A stretch of 64,000 nucleotides of DNA from Rhizobium sp. RM (GTDB lineage Bacteria; Pseudomonadota; Alphaproteobacteria; Rhizobiales; Rhizobiaceae): assembly GCF_013390595.1 (NCBI RefSeq), contig NZ_JACAWV010000007.1, positions 62,001 to 126,000 on the forward strand. Reading direction: 5' to 3'. The notes under the pieces were generated by a model. That model saw nothing but the letters and a program-made list of their open reading frames with translations. It did not search any database and was not told where the DNA came from. Of this stretch, positions 19,466-27,810 are shown one piece after another; within the stretch, counting starts at the first letter, position 1; each line of letters opens with the position of its first letter. The translations under genes were made by a program, and so were the position numbers.

Positions 19466-20737
19466 ATGACAATCTGGAACGACCTGCAGGCCAGGAATGC
19501 GCTCAATCGTATTTTCATGGCTGCTGTTTCCAGCGCAGACCCGGGAAAGGTTTTGCAGCCGCATCTCCCCTCGCCGCCGAAAGGAAAATGTGTGGTTGTA
19601 GGTGCCGGCAAAGCGTCTGCCGCGATGGCAGCGGCTCTGGATGCTGCCTGGCCCTCTGTCGATCTCTCCGGCATTGTCGTCACTCGTTACGGCCATGCGG
19701 TTCCGGCCGGTCGGATCGAAATCATCGAGGCATCCCATCCGGTCCCTGATGCGATGAGCGAAGAAGCAGCTATCCGCATTCTCGCCGCCGTTCAAAATCT
19801 GAGCCCGGACGACATGGTCATCGCCCTGATTTCCGGCGGCGGCTCGGCACTCATGGTCGCTCCAGGCGACGGAATCACGCTTGCTGACAAGATGGCGGTC
19901 AACCGGGCGCTTCTTTCCAGTGGCGCGCCAATTTCGGAAATGAACGCTGTACGTAAGCACTTGTCACGCATCAAGGGAGGACGTCTGGCGCTCGCGGCCA
20001 AGCCGGCAAAGGTCGTCTCGCTGCTGATTTCGGACGTACCTGGTGACGATCCATCCGAAATTGCATCCGGCCCGACGGTTGCAGACCCAACGGACATTGC
20101 CACCGTCCGAGAGATCGTTTCGCGATACGGACTGGATTTGCCCGAAAGCGTACGCAAAGTTCTTGAGAAAGGCGATGAAACACCCAAAGCGGGCGAGATC
20201 GAAGAAGATGTCCGCCTTATCGCCGCCCCGTCCCTGGCGCTCCAGGCCGCGGCGGAAGAAGCCCGCAAACTCGGTCTTCAGCCTCTGATCCTTGGAGATT
20301 CTCTTGAGGGAGAATCCAAGGATGTCGGTGCGGTGATGGCAGGCATAGCAATTTCTGCCAGCAAGAAAGGCTTGCCCATCAAAGGCCCGGCCGTGCTGCT
20401 TTCGGGCGGTGAAACAACGGTCACGATCGGAAAAGGCCCCGCGGGCAAGGGCGGCCGCAACACCGAATTCCTGTTAAGCCTTGCGCTGACGTTGAAGGGC
20501 GCGGCCGGGATATGGGCTATTGCTGGCGACAGCGACGGGATCGATGGCGTTGAAGATGCGGCCGGTGCGCTGGTAACACCAGATACGCTTTCGCGCATCT
20601 ACGCGGCGGGGATTGATGCCCGCCAGTCTCTGGTGTGCCACGACAGCTATACGGCATTTAAGGCCATAGACGACCTCGTCGTGACCGGTCCCACACTCAC
20701 GAACGTCAACGACATCAGAGCAATCCTCATCGGATGA
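19466..20737 (+). CDS. Glycerate 2-kinase (TtuD/GckA type, DUF4147-MOFRL)
   Basis: A 423-aa enzyme phosphorylating D-glycerate to 2-phosphoglycerate in serine-cycle, tartrate and glyoxylate metabolism. The N-terminal DUF4147 domain shows VVVGAGKASAAMAAALD and the glycine-rich ALISGGGSALMVAPGDGITL; the C-terminal MOFRL domain has LLSGGETTVTIGKGPAGKGGRN and GDSDGIDG. The name hydroxypyruvate reductase sometimes attached to this family is a historical misannotation. ATG 19466 is 4 bases downstream of the DUF1304 stop; the longer ORF from 19343 lies inside that gene. A strong bidirectional terminator follows. Confidence 0.9.
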   Translation: MTIWNDLQARNALNRIFMAAVSSADPGKVLQPHLPSPPKGKCVVVGAGKASAAMAAALDAAWPSVDLSGIVVTRYGHAVPAGRIEIIEASHPVPDAMSEEAAIRILAAVQNLSPDDMVIALISGGGSALMVAPGDGITLADKMAVNRALLSSGAPISEMNAVRKHLSRIKGGRLALAAKPAKVVSLLISDVPGDDPSEIASGPTVADPTDIATVREIVSRYGLDLPESVRKVLEKGDETPKAGEIEEDVRLIAAPSLALQAAAEEARKLGLQPLILGDSLEGESKDVGAVMAGIAISASKKGLPIKGPAVLLSGGETTVTIGKGPAGKGGRNTEFLLSLALTLKGAAGIWAIAGDSDGIDGVEDAAGALVTPDTLSRIYAAGIDARQSLVCHDSYTAFKAIDDLVVTGPTLTNVNDIRAILIG

Positions 20738-20808
20738 GAATTTGATGTACAAGCGGCCAATCAAACGCCGCGTGATCGCCGAATTGGCTAAACGGCTACG
20801 ATCAAACA

Positions 20809-20840
20809 AAATGGACCGGGGAGTTCCCGGTCCATTTGTT
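20809..20840. terminator. Bidirectional intrinsic terminator
   Basis: A perfect 12-bp stem AAATGGACCGGG (20809-20820) / CCCGGTCCATTT (20826-20837) with loop GAGTT, followed by TTTGTTT on the + strand and TTTTGTTT on the minus strand. It sits between the convergent glycerate kinase and Gfo/Idh/MocA genes and can end both. Confidence 0.88.
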
Positions 20841-20847
20841 TCAGGTG

Positions 20848-22038
20848 CTACAGCTTTACCCAGCTTCCGTTCTTTTTTCCGGATTCGATGCATGCTGTGA
20901 CGAATGCGACGCCTTTCACACCATCGTCAACGGTCGGGTAAATCACCGCTTTGTCGAGTGTTTCACCAGAACGACGCGCTTCGATGGCGTGCGCAGCTTC
21001 GGTATAGATCGTTGCGAATGCTTCGAGATAGCCTTCTGGATGACCTGACGGAATGCGCGTGACACGTCCAGCCGCAGCTCCGGCCCCCGCGCCACCGCGG
21101 GTGATAAGCTGTTTTGGCTCACCGAGCTTGGTAAACCACAGATAGTTCGGATCGGCCTGCGTCCACTCGATCCCGGCCTTTGTACCGTAGACACGGATCT
21201 TCAAGCCATTTTCATGCCCGACGGCCACCTGGCTGCACCACAACAGCCCCTTTGCAGGCTGCGCCGTGCCCTTTGACTTGAAGCGCAACATGACGTGTGC
21301 ATTGTCATCGAGGCGACGTCCTTCGACGAAAGTGTGCACGTCTGCAGCAAGTTCGTCGGCGTCGAGACCGGAGATAAAGCAACCAAGGTTATAGGCGTGG
21401 GTGCCGATGTCACCGGTCGAACCACCCGCACCCGACTGCGCAGGATCGGTCCGCCAGACAGCCTGTTTTGCGCCGGTCTGTTCGATAGGTTCGGCCAGCC
21501 AGTCCTGAGGATACTCCATCTGGACAAGACGAATGTCACCAAGAGCGCCACTCTCTACCAGTTCCCGGGCGTGACGCACCATCGGATAGCCTGTGTAGTT
21601 GTGTGTCAGGACGAACAGTGCGTCGGCCTTGTCGGCAACCTCTTTCAACTTTTTGGCATCGTCGAGATTGGAGGTCAGCGGTTTATCGCAGATGACGTGA
21701 ATACCACGCTCCAGAAACGCCTTTGCAGCGGGATAGTGCACGTGGTTCGGCGTGACAATTGCGACAGCTTCAATGCCATCATCCCTTGCGGCTTCCTTCT
21801 CGGCCATTTCTTCGAACGAGCCATAGCAGCGATCTTCATCCAGCCCCAGCTCAAGACCGGACGCCCTCGATTTTTCCGGCGTCGAGGACAAGGCGCCGGC
21901 CACAAGGTCAAAACGGTTGTCGAGCCGCGCCGCCATACGGTGAACACCGCCGATAAAAGCGCCCGTACCGCCCCCCACCATACCGAGACGAATGCGCTTG
22001 CTTGCCGCCTTGTCGGTCGTTTTTCCTTCAATTGCCAT
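20848..22038 (-). CDS. Gfo/Idh/MocA family oxidoreductase (probable glycoside 3-dehydrogenase)
   Basis: A 396-aa NAD(P)-dependent dehydrogenase. The Rossmann motif is GMVGGGTGAFIGGVHR near residues 19-34, followed by the family's catalytic Lys in CDKPLT (about residue 127) and a C-terminal alpha/beta domain with GDIGTHAYNLG providing the active-site His. Relatives include ThuB, levoglucosan dehydrogenase and inositol dehydrogenase. It is the last gene of an operon with a sugar ABC transporter and a TIM-barrel isomerase, so oxidation of a sugar or glycoside at C3 (or reduction of a 3-keto product) is the likely job (inference). GAGGAA precedes the ATG, and the upstream gene ends 25 bases away. 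Confidence 0.85.
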   Translation of the reverse strand: MAIEGKTTDKAASKRIRLGMVGGGTGAFIGGVHRMAARLDNRFDLVAGALSSTPEKSRASGLELGLDEDRCYGSFEEMAEKEAARDDGIEAVAIVTPNHVHYPAAKAFLERGIHVICDKPLTSNLDDAKKLKEVADKADALFVLTHNYTGYPMVRHARELVESGALGDIRLVQMEYPQDWLAEPIEQTGAKQAVWRTDPAQSGAGGSTGDIGTHAYNLGCFISGLDADELAADVHTFVEGRRLDDNAHVMLRFKSKGTAQPAKGLLWCSQVAVGHENGLKIRVYGTKAGIEWTQADPNYLWFTKLGEPKQLITRGGAGAGAAAGRVTRIPSGHPEGYLEAFATIYTEAAHAIEARRSGETLDKAVIYPTVDDGVKGVAFVTACIESGKKNGSWVKL

Positions 22039-22063
22039 AATATTTCCTCACCAATTCCATTAC

Positions 22064-23116
22064 TTACAAACCGAGCATACGACGGTTGGCAGCATCGTCA
22101 GTGCCGCTAGATGCAAAGTCGTCGAACGCTTTTTCGGTGACCCGAATGATGTGCGCCTTAACGAACTCAGAACCTTCTCTTGCACCGTCTTCAGGATGTT
22201 TGAGGGCGCACTCCCATTCGACAACAGCCCATCCATCGAAATCGTTGGCTGCCATTTTGGAAAAGACCGCACCGAAATCCACCTGCCCGTCGCCGAGCGA
22301 CCGGAACCGGCCGGCACGATTGACCCAGCCCTGATAGCCGCCGTAAACGCCCTGTCGTCCGGTCGGATTGAACTCGGCATCTTTGACGTGGAACATCTTG
22401 ATGCGGTCTTTGTAGATGTCGATGTTGTCGAGATAATCGAGGCATTGCAGTACGTAGTGTGATGGATCGTAGAGCATGTTGGCACGCGGATGATTTTTCA
22501 CGCGTTCCAGGAACATCTCGAACGTAATGCCGTCGTGAAGATCTTCGCCGGGATGAATTTCGTAGCAGACGTCCACCCCGTGCTCATCCGCATAGTCGAG
22601 GATCGGCGTCCAGCGTTTGGCGAGTTCATCAAACGCCGTTTCCACCAGACCTGCCGGACGTTGCGGCCAAGGATAGATGAATGGCCAGGCCAATGCACCG
22701 GAGAATGTCGCGTGCGCCTTGATGCCTAGATTACGTGAGGCTTTCAACGCAAGCTTGACCTGCTCTACTGCCCATTGCTGACGAGCCTTCGGGTTGCCAC
22801 GAACCTCGGGGACGGCGAAGCCATCGAACGCTTCGTCATATACCGGATGCACGGCAACGAGCTGGCCTTGCAAATGGGTTGAAAGTTCGGTCACCTCCAC
22901 GCCGTTTGCGCGGGCGACGCCAGCGAACTCATCGCAATAATCTTTCGATTCAGCTGCTTTTTTCAGATCGATGAGCTGGCTTGCCCAGGTGGGAACCTGG
23001 ACACCTAGGTAACCTTTTTCCGCCGCCCACTTGGTTATTCCGTCCCACGTATTGAACGGCGCAGCGTCGCCAGCAAACTGGCCAAGGAAAATACCCGGCC
23101 CTTTGATCGTCTTCAT
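22064..23116 (-). CDS. Sugar phosphate isomerase/epimerase-like TIM-barrel protein (AP_endonuc_2)
   Basis: A 350-aa xylose-isomerase-like TIM barrel. The metal ligands of the family can be followed: Glu in CYEIHPGE (about residue 186), Asp and His in YDPSHYVLQ, His in MFHVKDAEF, and Glu in AVVEWECAL. Family members include inosose dehydratase IolE, tagatose epimerases and the beta-eliminating 3-keto-glycoside lyases of levoglucosan-type pathways. Its position between the transporter ATPase and a Gfo/Idh/MocA dehydrogenase fits the last role, that is, cleavage or isomerisation of a 3-keto sugar (inference). The Shine-Dalgarno GGAGGAG directly follows a 14-bp palindrome. Confidence 0.82.
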   Translation of the reverse strand: MKTIKGPGIFLGQFAGDAAPFNTWDGITKWAAEKGYLGVQVPTWASQLIDLKKAAESKDYCDEFAGVARANGVEVTELSTHLQGQLVAVHPVYDEAFDGFAVPEVRGNPKARQQWAVEQVKLALKASRNLGIKAHATFSGALAWPFIYPWPQRPAGLVETAFDELAKRWTPILDYADEHGVDVCYEIHPGEDLHDGITFEMFLERVKNHPRANMLYDPSHYVLQCLDYLDNIDIYKDRIKMFHVKDAEFNPTGRQGVYGGYQGWVNRAGRFRSLGDGQVDFGAVFSKMAANDFDGWAVVEWECALKHPEDGAREGSEFVKAHIIRVTEKAFDDFASSGTDDAANRRMLGL

Positions 23117-23128
23117 AAAAAACTCCTC

Positions 23129-23142
23129 CTGTATCGATACAG
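23129..23142. promoter_or_regulatory. Perfect 14-bp palindrome before the TIM-barrel gene
   Basis: CTGTATCGATACAG is fully self-complementary and lies immediately upstream of the GGAGGAG Shine-Dalgarno of the isomerase gene, within a 152-base gap inside the operon. It could be an internal operator or an mRNA hairpin affecting translation. A second small inverted repeat GCGAT-AAA-ATCGC lies next to it (about 23147-23160). Confidence 0.35.
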
Positions 23143-23268
23143 ATGCGCGATAAAATCGCTTTGGCTCCCGATCGCCAAGCTAACCGCTCGTTATTTTCTG
23201 GCAACCCCCAAATGCGATCTGGAGGAGACAAACATCATATTTCGCTCAGAACGTGTGGGCGATTAAGA

Positions 23269-24342
23269 TCACAAAGCGATACCGCTTGCGCGATCAAAGA
23301 CGTGCACGCGCTCATGACTGATGCTGGCAGCGAAAGGCGTATTGACGCGGACAGGCTGTTCGCCGTCAACGACCGCAGTGACCTGATCTCCTGCAAGCTC
23401 GAAAATCACATGGGTTTGCGCACCGGTTGGCTCGACGAGAACCGTTCGACCGGACAGAGCGACGTCGCCTCCTGTGGTCGAGCCGATATGCTCGGGTCTT
23501 AAACCTATTGTCACCGATTGACCGCGCTTGACCTTTTTGCCCGTCGAAATGCGAATGGCCGTGCCGTCCTTCAGGCGAGCGGCGGGTTCGTTGCCTTCAC
23601 CATCAACGACACATTCAATGAGGTTCATCGCCGGAGAACCGATAAAGGCCGCCACGAAAAGATTTGCTGGCGTCTTGTAGAGTTCGAGCGGAGTACCCTG
23701 CTGTTCGATGCGGCCATGGTTGAGAACGACAACACGATCCGCGAGCGTCATTGCCTCAATCTGGTCGTGGGTGACGTAAATGGATGTGGTCCCAACTTTC
23801 TGATGCAACGCCTTGATTTCGCTTCGCATCTGCACTCGGAGCTTGGCATCGAGGTTTGAGAGCGGTTCGTCGAAGAGGAAGACGGCAGGGTTGCGCACGA
23901 CCGCACGTCCCATCGCGACACGTTGCCGCTGACCGCCGGAAAGCTGGGAAGGCTTGCGATCCAGCAACTTACCGAGATCAAGCATGCGCGCCGCTTCCGC
24001 AACGCGTTCATCGATGACATTTTTCGGCTGGCCAGCAAGCTTGAGGTTAAACCCCATGTTTTCGGCAACGGTCATGTGCGGGTAAAGCGCGTATGACTGA
24101 AACACCATCGCAATATTGCGCTCACGCGGTGTCATTCCGTTGACGATGGTGCCACCAATGTGAATGTCACCGTCGGTGATTTCCTCGAGACCGGCAATCA
24201 TGCGCAGCAACGTGGACTTGCCGCAGCCGGAAGGGCCAACCAGAGCAATGAATTCGCCATCTGCAATATCGAGAGAGATGCCGTGAATGACATCAAGCGC
24301 GGCATAGGACTTGCGGATATCCTTAAGTTCAACGGAAGCCAA
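23269..24342 (-). CDS. Sugar ABC transporter ATPase, UgpC/MalK type
   Basis: A 357-aa ATPase with Walker A GPSGCGKST (about residues 37-45), signature LSGGQRQRVAMGRAVVRNP, Walker B VFLFDEPLSNLDAKLR, and a C-terminal MalK-like OB domain from about residue 240 (IGLRPEHIG). The start is TTG 24342, supported by AAGGAG six bases upstream; no ATG is available at the conserved N terminus (VELKDIRKSY). It energises the MalFG-type permeases encoded just upstream and takes its place in a MalEFGK order. Such ATPases are often shared among several sugar importers. Confidence 0.92.
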   Translation of the reverse strand: MASVELKDIRKSYAALDVIHGISLDIADGEFIALVGPSGCGKSTLLRMIAGLEEITDGDIHIGGTIVNGMTPRERNIAMVFQSYALYPHMTVAENMGFNLKLAGQPKNVIDERVAEAARMLDLGKLLDRKPSQLSGGQRQRVAMGRAVVRNPAVFLFDEPLSNLDAKLRVQMRSEIKALHQKVGTTSIYVTHDQIEAMTLADRVVVLNHGRIEQQGTPLELYKTPANLFVAAFIGSPAMNLIECVVDGEGNEPAARLKDGTAIRISTGKKVKRGQSVTIGLRPEHIGSTTGGDVALSGRTVLVEPTGAQTHVIFELAGDQVTAVVDGEQPVRVNTPFAASISHERVHVFDRASGIAL

Positions 24343-24359
24343 TTTATGCTCCTTTCAAG

Positions 24360-25208
24360 TCACGATTTGACGGCGCCGGCTGTGAGACCTGCGATGATGT
24401 GTTTCTGGGCAAGGAAAAAGACGATGACCGTCGGCAGAATGGTCAGGGTAATAAAAGCAAGAACAAGCTGCCATTCCGTCCCGAATTCGCCGCGATAGAC
24501 CATGATCCCAAGGGGCCACGGATACTTGGATTCCGAATTCAGCATGATGAGAGGCAGGATGTAGCTGTTCCAGCTTCCGACGAATGACACGATGCCGACA
24601 GTCGCTACGATCGGTCGAGAAAGCGGCAGAGATATATGCCAGAAGAAGCGTAAATAACCGCAGCCATCCACGAATGCTGCCTGGAACAACTCCTCGGGCA
24701 AATTGCGGAAATAATTGCGAAAAAGCAGGATGCTCATACCTAGGCCGAAAGCCACCTGAGGCAACACGACGCCCCAGTAGGTATCGAGCAGGCCGAGATC
24801 GCGGATACGAATGAACAGCGGCAGGATTGCAGTCGCTGCCGGGAACATCAGCCCCAGCAGGAAGTAATTGAGAAGGAACGATGAACCGAAGAACTTGACG
24901 TGCGCAAAGGTGAAGGCAGCCATCGCAGACACCGTGAGGGTCAAGAAGACCGTCAGGACTGCGATCACCAGCGAATTGAATATTTGCAGCCAGTAACGCT
25001 TGCCAAACAGGATGTCGCCGTAGTTGGCCCACTGCCACTCCTGAGGCACACCGAAGGGATTTACACGCAGGTCGCCCAGCGTCTTGAAGCCGCCAAGCGC
25101 AGTTGTCAAAAGCGGCACCAGCACGATGGCAGCAATCAAGCTCAAAGAAACGTAGAGATAGAGCTTCGTCTGAAGCGGCATGCGGACGGAGGTGGATGTA
25201 TCAGTCAT
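24360..25208 (-). CDS. Sugar ABC transporter permease, MalG type
   Basis: A 282-aa carbohydrate (CUT1) permease with six hydrophobic helices and the cytoplasmic EAA loop near residue 190 (EELFQAAFVDGCGYLRFFWHISLPLSRP). It ends in the typical LAQKHIIAGLTAGAVKS tail. Its ATG overlaps the end of the upstream MalF-type gene by 8 bases. It works with that subunit and the following ATPase to import an oligosaccharide or glycoside. Confidence 0.92.
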   Translation of the reverse strand: MTDTSTSVRMPLQTKLYLYVSLSLIAAIVLVPLLTTALGGFKTLGDLRVNPFGVPQEWQWANYGDILFGKRYWLQIFNSLVIAVLTVFLTLTVSAMAAFTFAHVKFFGSSFLLNYFLLGLMFPAATAILPLFIRIRDLGLLDTYWGVVLPQVAFGLGMSILLFRNYFRNLPEELFQAAFVDGCGYLRFFWHISLPLSRPIVATVGIVSFVGSWNSYILPLIMLNSESKYPWPLGIMVYRGEFGTEWQLVLAFITLTILPTVIVFFLAQKHIIAGLTAGAVKS

Positions 25209-26139
25209 GGCGCATGAAAATCCTTTTGTAACCGAAGGCGAGCGTCACGCAGATAATGAAAAGAACGACGCCAACTGCACTCCCAAGCCCAACCTGCATG
25301 CGCATAACGCCGTAGGTATAGAGGAAGGTGACCATGGTCTGTGTTGAATTGGACGGGCCGCCACCGGTGAGCGGCATGATCATGTCGAAGAGCTGCAAGG
25401 AACCTATCACTGCAAAAAACACAGAGAGTCGGACGGTCGAGCCCAACATCGGCAATGTGACGTAGCGGAACTTCTGCCAGCCGCTGGCACCGTCGATTTC
25501 GGCAGCCTCCAGGACATTCTTGTCTACCGACTGCAGGCCCGCGATGAAAAGCATCATATGGAACCCGAAGTACTTCCAGACGATAACTCCCAGCACGGCG
25601 TAGATTGCGACATCCTTGTCCGCCAGAACATAGGGGTTGGCAAATCCGAAGAAGCTGGAAATCGCTGCAAACAGTCCGTAATCGCCATCATAAACGAACC
25701 GCCAGATCAGGCCTGCAGCGACGTCAGCAAGTACGTAGGGCAGGAAAAACACAAGTCGGAAGGCAACGACGCCTGGAATCCGGTGCGCCAGCATCATCGC
25801 AAGCCAGATGGCGAGCGGGATCTGAATCAACACGGAAATAAGGATGATGAGGCCGTTGTTGAGGAGCGCCTGTGAGAACGCCGCATTGCCGAAAAGAACT
25901 TGGAAGTTCCTAAGGCCGACAAACTCGGTGGGCGTGCCATAACCGTTCCAGCGATAGAGGCTGTACCACGCGGCCTCGCCCATCGGCAAAATGACGAAGA
26001 GCGTGAAAAGCAACAGCGCCGGCGGGAGAAAAACAAGAAGCGTGAGCGCCCGGTCGTGGGCAACAGAGCTTTGCTTGTGCTTGGCTTTAGCAGCCACGCG
26101 CACGGCTGTGGGTGCAGAAGTCATGGAGATGTCCGTCAT
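25201..26139 (-). CDS. Sugar ABC transporter permease, MalF type
   Basis: A 312-aa CUT1 permease with a cytoplasmic N-terminal tail (about 35 residues) and six helices. The EAA loop reads VLEAAEIDGASGWQKFRYVTLPMLG near residue 220. The ATG at 26139 has only a weak GCGGA ahead of it; ATG 26124 (Met6) is an alternative with no better site. It is separated from the binding-protein gene by 171 bases containing two strong hairpins. Confidence 0.9.
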   Translation of the reverse strand: MTDISMTSAPTAVRVAAKAKHKQSSVAHDRALTLLVFLPPALLLFTLFVILPMGEAAWYSLYRWNGYGTPTEFVGLRNFQVLFGNAAFSQALLNNGLIILISVLIQIPLAIWLAMMLAHRIPGVVAFRLVFFLPYVLADVAAGLIWRFVYDGDYGLFAAISSFFGFANPYVLADKDVAIYAVLGVIVWKYFGFHMMLFIAGLQSVDKNVLEAAEIDGASGWQKFRYVTLPMLGSTVRLSVFFAVIGSLQLFDMIMPLTGGGPSNSTQTMVTFLYTYGVMRMQVGLGSAVGVVLFIICVTLAFGYKRIFMRHD

Positions 26140-26226
26140 CGTTATCCGCTTTCTTGAGTGCAGATAGAGAATTTCCCGTGGAGGAGGCGACCCAACAAAG
26201 CTCGGCCATCCGCCCCAAAATCAGGT

Positions 26227-26299
26227 GAGAGTGTTGCCTAACGCCCTGCTGGACCAACGCTCTCAAATCGAGGGATGCCGCGACGGCACGCGACATCCC
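26227..26299 (-). other. Two mRNA hairpins between binding-protein and permease genes
   Basis: The first hairpin, closest to the binding-protein stop, pairs GGGATG (26272-26277) with CATCCC (26294-26299) and includes an inner CGCG/CGCG. The second pairs GAGAGTGTTG (26227-26236) with CAACGCTCTC (26255-26264). Neither is followed by a U-tract, so they look like 3'-end stabilisers of the kind that keep binding-protein mRNA more abundant than the permease message. Confidence 0.5.
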
Positions 26300-26310
26300 G
26301 TTGGCAGATG

Positions 26311-27612
26311 TCAACGGAGCTCGAAAGCGTCCTGGATCTGCTGCGCACCTTCTTCCGATGTCATTTGCCCTGAGACGATTTCGACCGACACATCGTTGAC
26401 GACACGTCCGACAGCAGCACCAAGCGTTTGGTCGAAGAAGTTCTGGTGCCATGTGGACCCGGCGAGCTGTTTCGCGGAATCGGCCAGAAGTGGGTTTTTG
26501 ACGGCACCATCTGCACCGGTTGCGACCGGCAGCAACATACCCGCGGCCGCCATCTTCTCTTCACTTTCCTTACTGGTCAGGAACGTGGCGAACTCGATGG
26601 CCTCCTTCGACGCATTTTTCGTCACCGCCCATCCATTCAGGCCGCCAAGCGTATCCGTGGCCTTTCCAGCACCGCCTTCAACCACCGGAAATGCGAAGCG
26701 ACCGATATTGTCGGCAGCAAGGCCTTTGCCATCGCCGGCATTCTTGCGCTGGTTGGCTTCAGTGTTGTCGAAACCAAGGATCATCGCGGCCTTGCCGTCG
26801 CCAAATACACCGAGCGCCTGGGGCCAGGTAGATCCGAGATAACCTGGCTGAAAGGGCTCGAGCTTGCCGAACTCCGCCAGTTGCTCGCCTGCCTTGATGA
26901 TTGCGGGGTCCTTAAACCCTTCACCCTCACCCTTGCGCGCCGCCTCAAACACTGTCTGGCCGCCATTGCGCATGACGAGATAGCTCCAGTAAAAATGGAT
27001 TGGCCATTTTTCACCGCCGCCACCTGCGATCGGAACGATACCTGCGTCCTTGATTTTCTTGACGACACTCCCAAGGTCATCCCAGGTCTTGATGTCGTCT
27101 GCTTTTACACCCGCCTTGGCAAAAAGTTCCTTGTTGTAGAAGAAGCTGACCAGGCTTACCTTGTAGGGGACGGCCCATACCTTGCCGTCGAACGAAAGGC
27201 CATCGATGGCTGAACCGTTATAAGATTGGCGAAGCTTGCCGCCATCGGCGTCGAATACCTCGGTCAGATCCTTCAGTGCGCCAGTCTGAGACTGCTCCTG
27301 GAGGACACCGCCGCCCCAGCTGTAAAAGAAATCCGGGACATCGTTGGATTGCAGGAGTGTGGGAAGTTTTGCCTTGAATGCTTCGTTTTCCAGGAACTGA
27401 AGCTGGACGTCGACATCAGGATGTTTCGCCTCGTAGTCCTTGGCGATCTCCTCCCAAACTGCCACAGCCTTCGGGTCAAGCTCCACATGCATCCATTTCA
27501 CGACAGTTGCCGCTGAAACATTCGCCGCACCCAGCATGAGGGTAATACTTGTTGTCGCGGCAAAGGACATCATCCTGCCGCCCAGGCTAGCGCCTGCGTG
27601 CCAATAAGTCAT
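26311..27612 (-). CDS. Extracellular sugar-binding protein (CUT1 family, MalE/UgpB-like)
   Basis: A 433-aa periplasmic binding protein of extracellular solute-binding family 1. From ATG 27612 the protein starts with a signal-type N terminus whose hydrophobic part runs MMSFAATTSITLMLGAANVSA (about 15-35), cleaved before ATVVKW. Typical family text follows: PDFFYSWGGGVL, WAVPYKVSLVSFFYNKELFAKAG and GGLNGWAVTKNASKEAIEFATFLTS. GGGAGG lies 8 bases upstream of 27612, so the longer ORF start (27645) is rejected. It is the first gene of the minus-strand glycoside operon, behind an operator shared with the divergent ROK gene. Substrate is probably a disaccharide or glycoside. Confidence 0.9.
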   Translation of the reverse strand: MTYWHAGASLGGRMMSFAATTSITLMLGAANVSAATVVKWMHVELDPKAVAVWEEIAKDYEAKHPDVDVQLQFLENEAFKAKLPTLLQSNDVPDFFYSWGGGVLQEQSQTGALKDLTEVFDADGGKLRQSYNGSAIDGLSFDGKVWAVPYKVSLVSFFYNKELFAKAGVKADDIKTWDDLGSVVKKIKDAGIVPIAGGGGEKWPIHFYWSYLVMRNGGQTVFEAARKGEGEGFKDPAIIKAGEQLAEFGKLEPFQPGYLGSTWPQALGVFGDGKAAMILGFDNTEANQRKNAGDGKGLAADNIGRFAFPVVEGGAGKATDTLGGLNGWAVTKNASKEAIEFATFLTSKESEEKMAAAGMLLPVATGADGAVKNPLLADSAKQLAGSTWHQNFFDQTLGAAVGRVVNDVSVEIVSGQMTSEEGAQQIQDAFELR

Positions 27613-27655
27613 GTCTGTGATCCTCCCTGGGGATTTCCTCACCATTTATTCCCCA

Positions 27656-27693
27656 ATGCGGATTAATTCAGCCGACATGCCGCACATTGTCAA
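27656..27693 (-). promoter_or_regulatory. Promoter and candidate ROK operator for the sugar ABC operon
   Basis: On the minus strand TTGACA (27693-27688) is a perfect -35 box, followed after 17 bases by TGAATT (a weak -10) and immediately by the 11-mer TTAATCCGCAT (27666-27656). The same 11-mer occurs in the opposite orientation in the divergent promoter at 27752-27762, so it is likely the binding site of the adjacent ROK repressor. Confidence 0.55.
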
Positions 27694-27723
27694 GGCGCCC
27701 TGCCAATTTTTTACCCAAACAGC

Positions 27724-27762
27724 TTGACACGCCCCCTCCATGCGACGTTATTTAATCCGCAT
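27724..27762 (+). promoter_or_regulatory. Promoter and candidate operator for the ROK regulator operon
   Basis: TTGACA (27724-27729) is a perfect -35, TTATTT (27748-27753) a plausible -10 at 18 bases, and TTAATCCGCAT (27752-27762) overlaps the start region. The arrangement mirrors the divergent promoter: the distance from the start of TTGACA to the start of the 11-mer is 28 bases here and 27 bases there. This supports autorepression plus control of the transporter operon. Confidence 0.55.
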
Positions 27763-27810
27763 CCCGATGTAATTTATCTTCGAGACCCATCAACAGCGCA
27801 GCAGGACCCC

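Noticed and set aside
21295-22110. + strand ORF (271 codons) opposite the Gfo/Idh/MocA gene
   Set aside because: Shadow frame; the minus strand carries intact Rossmann and catalytic motifs.
26428-27213. + strand ORF (261 codons) opposite the sugar-binding protein
   Set aside because: Shadow frame of a conserved periplasmic binding protein; no start signals.
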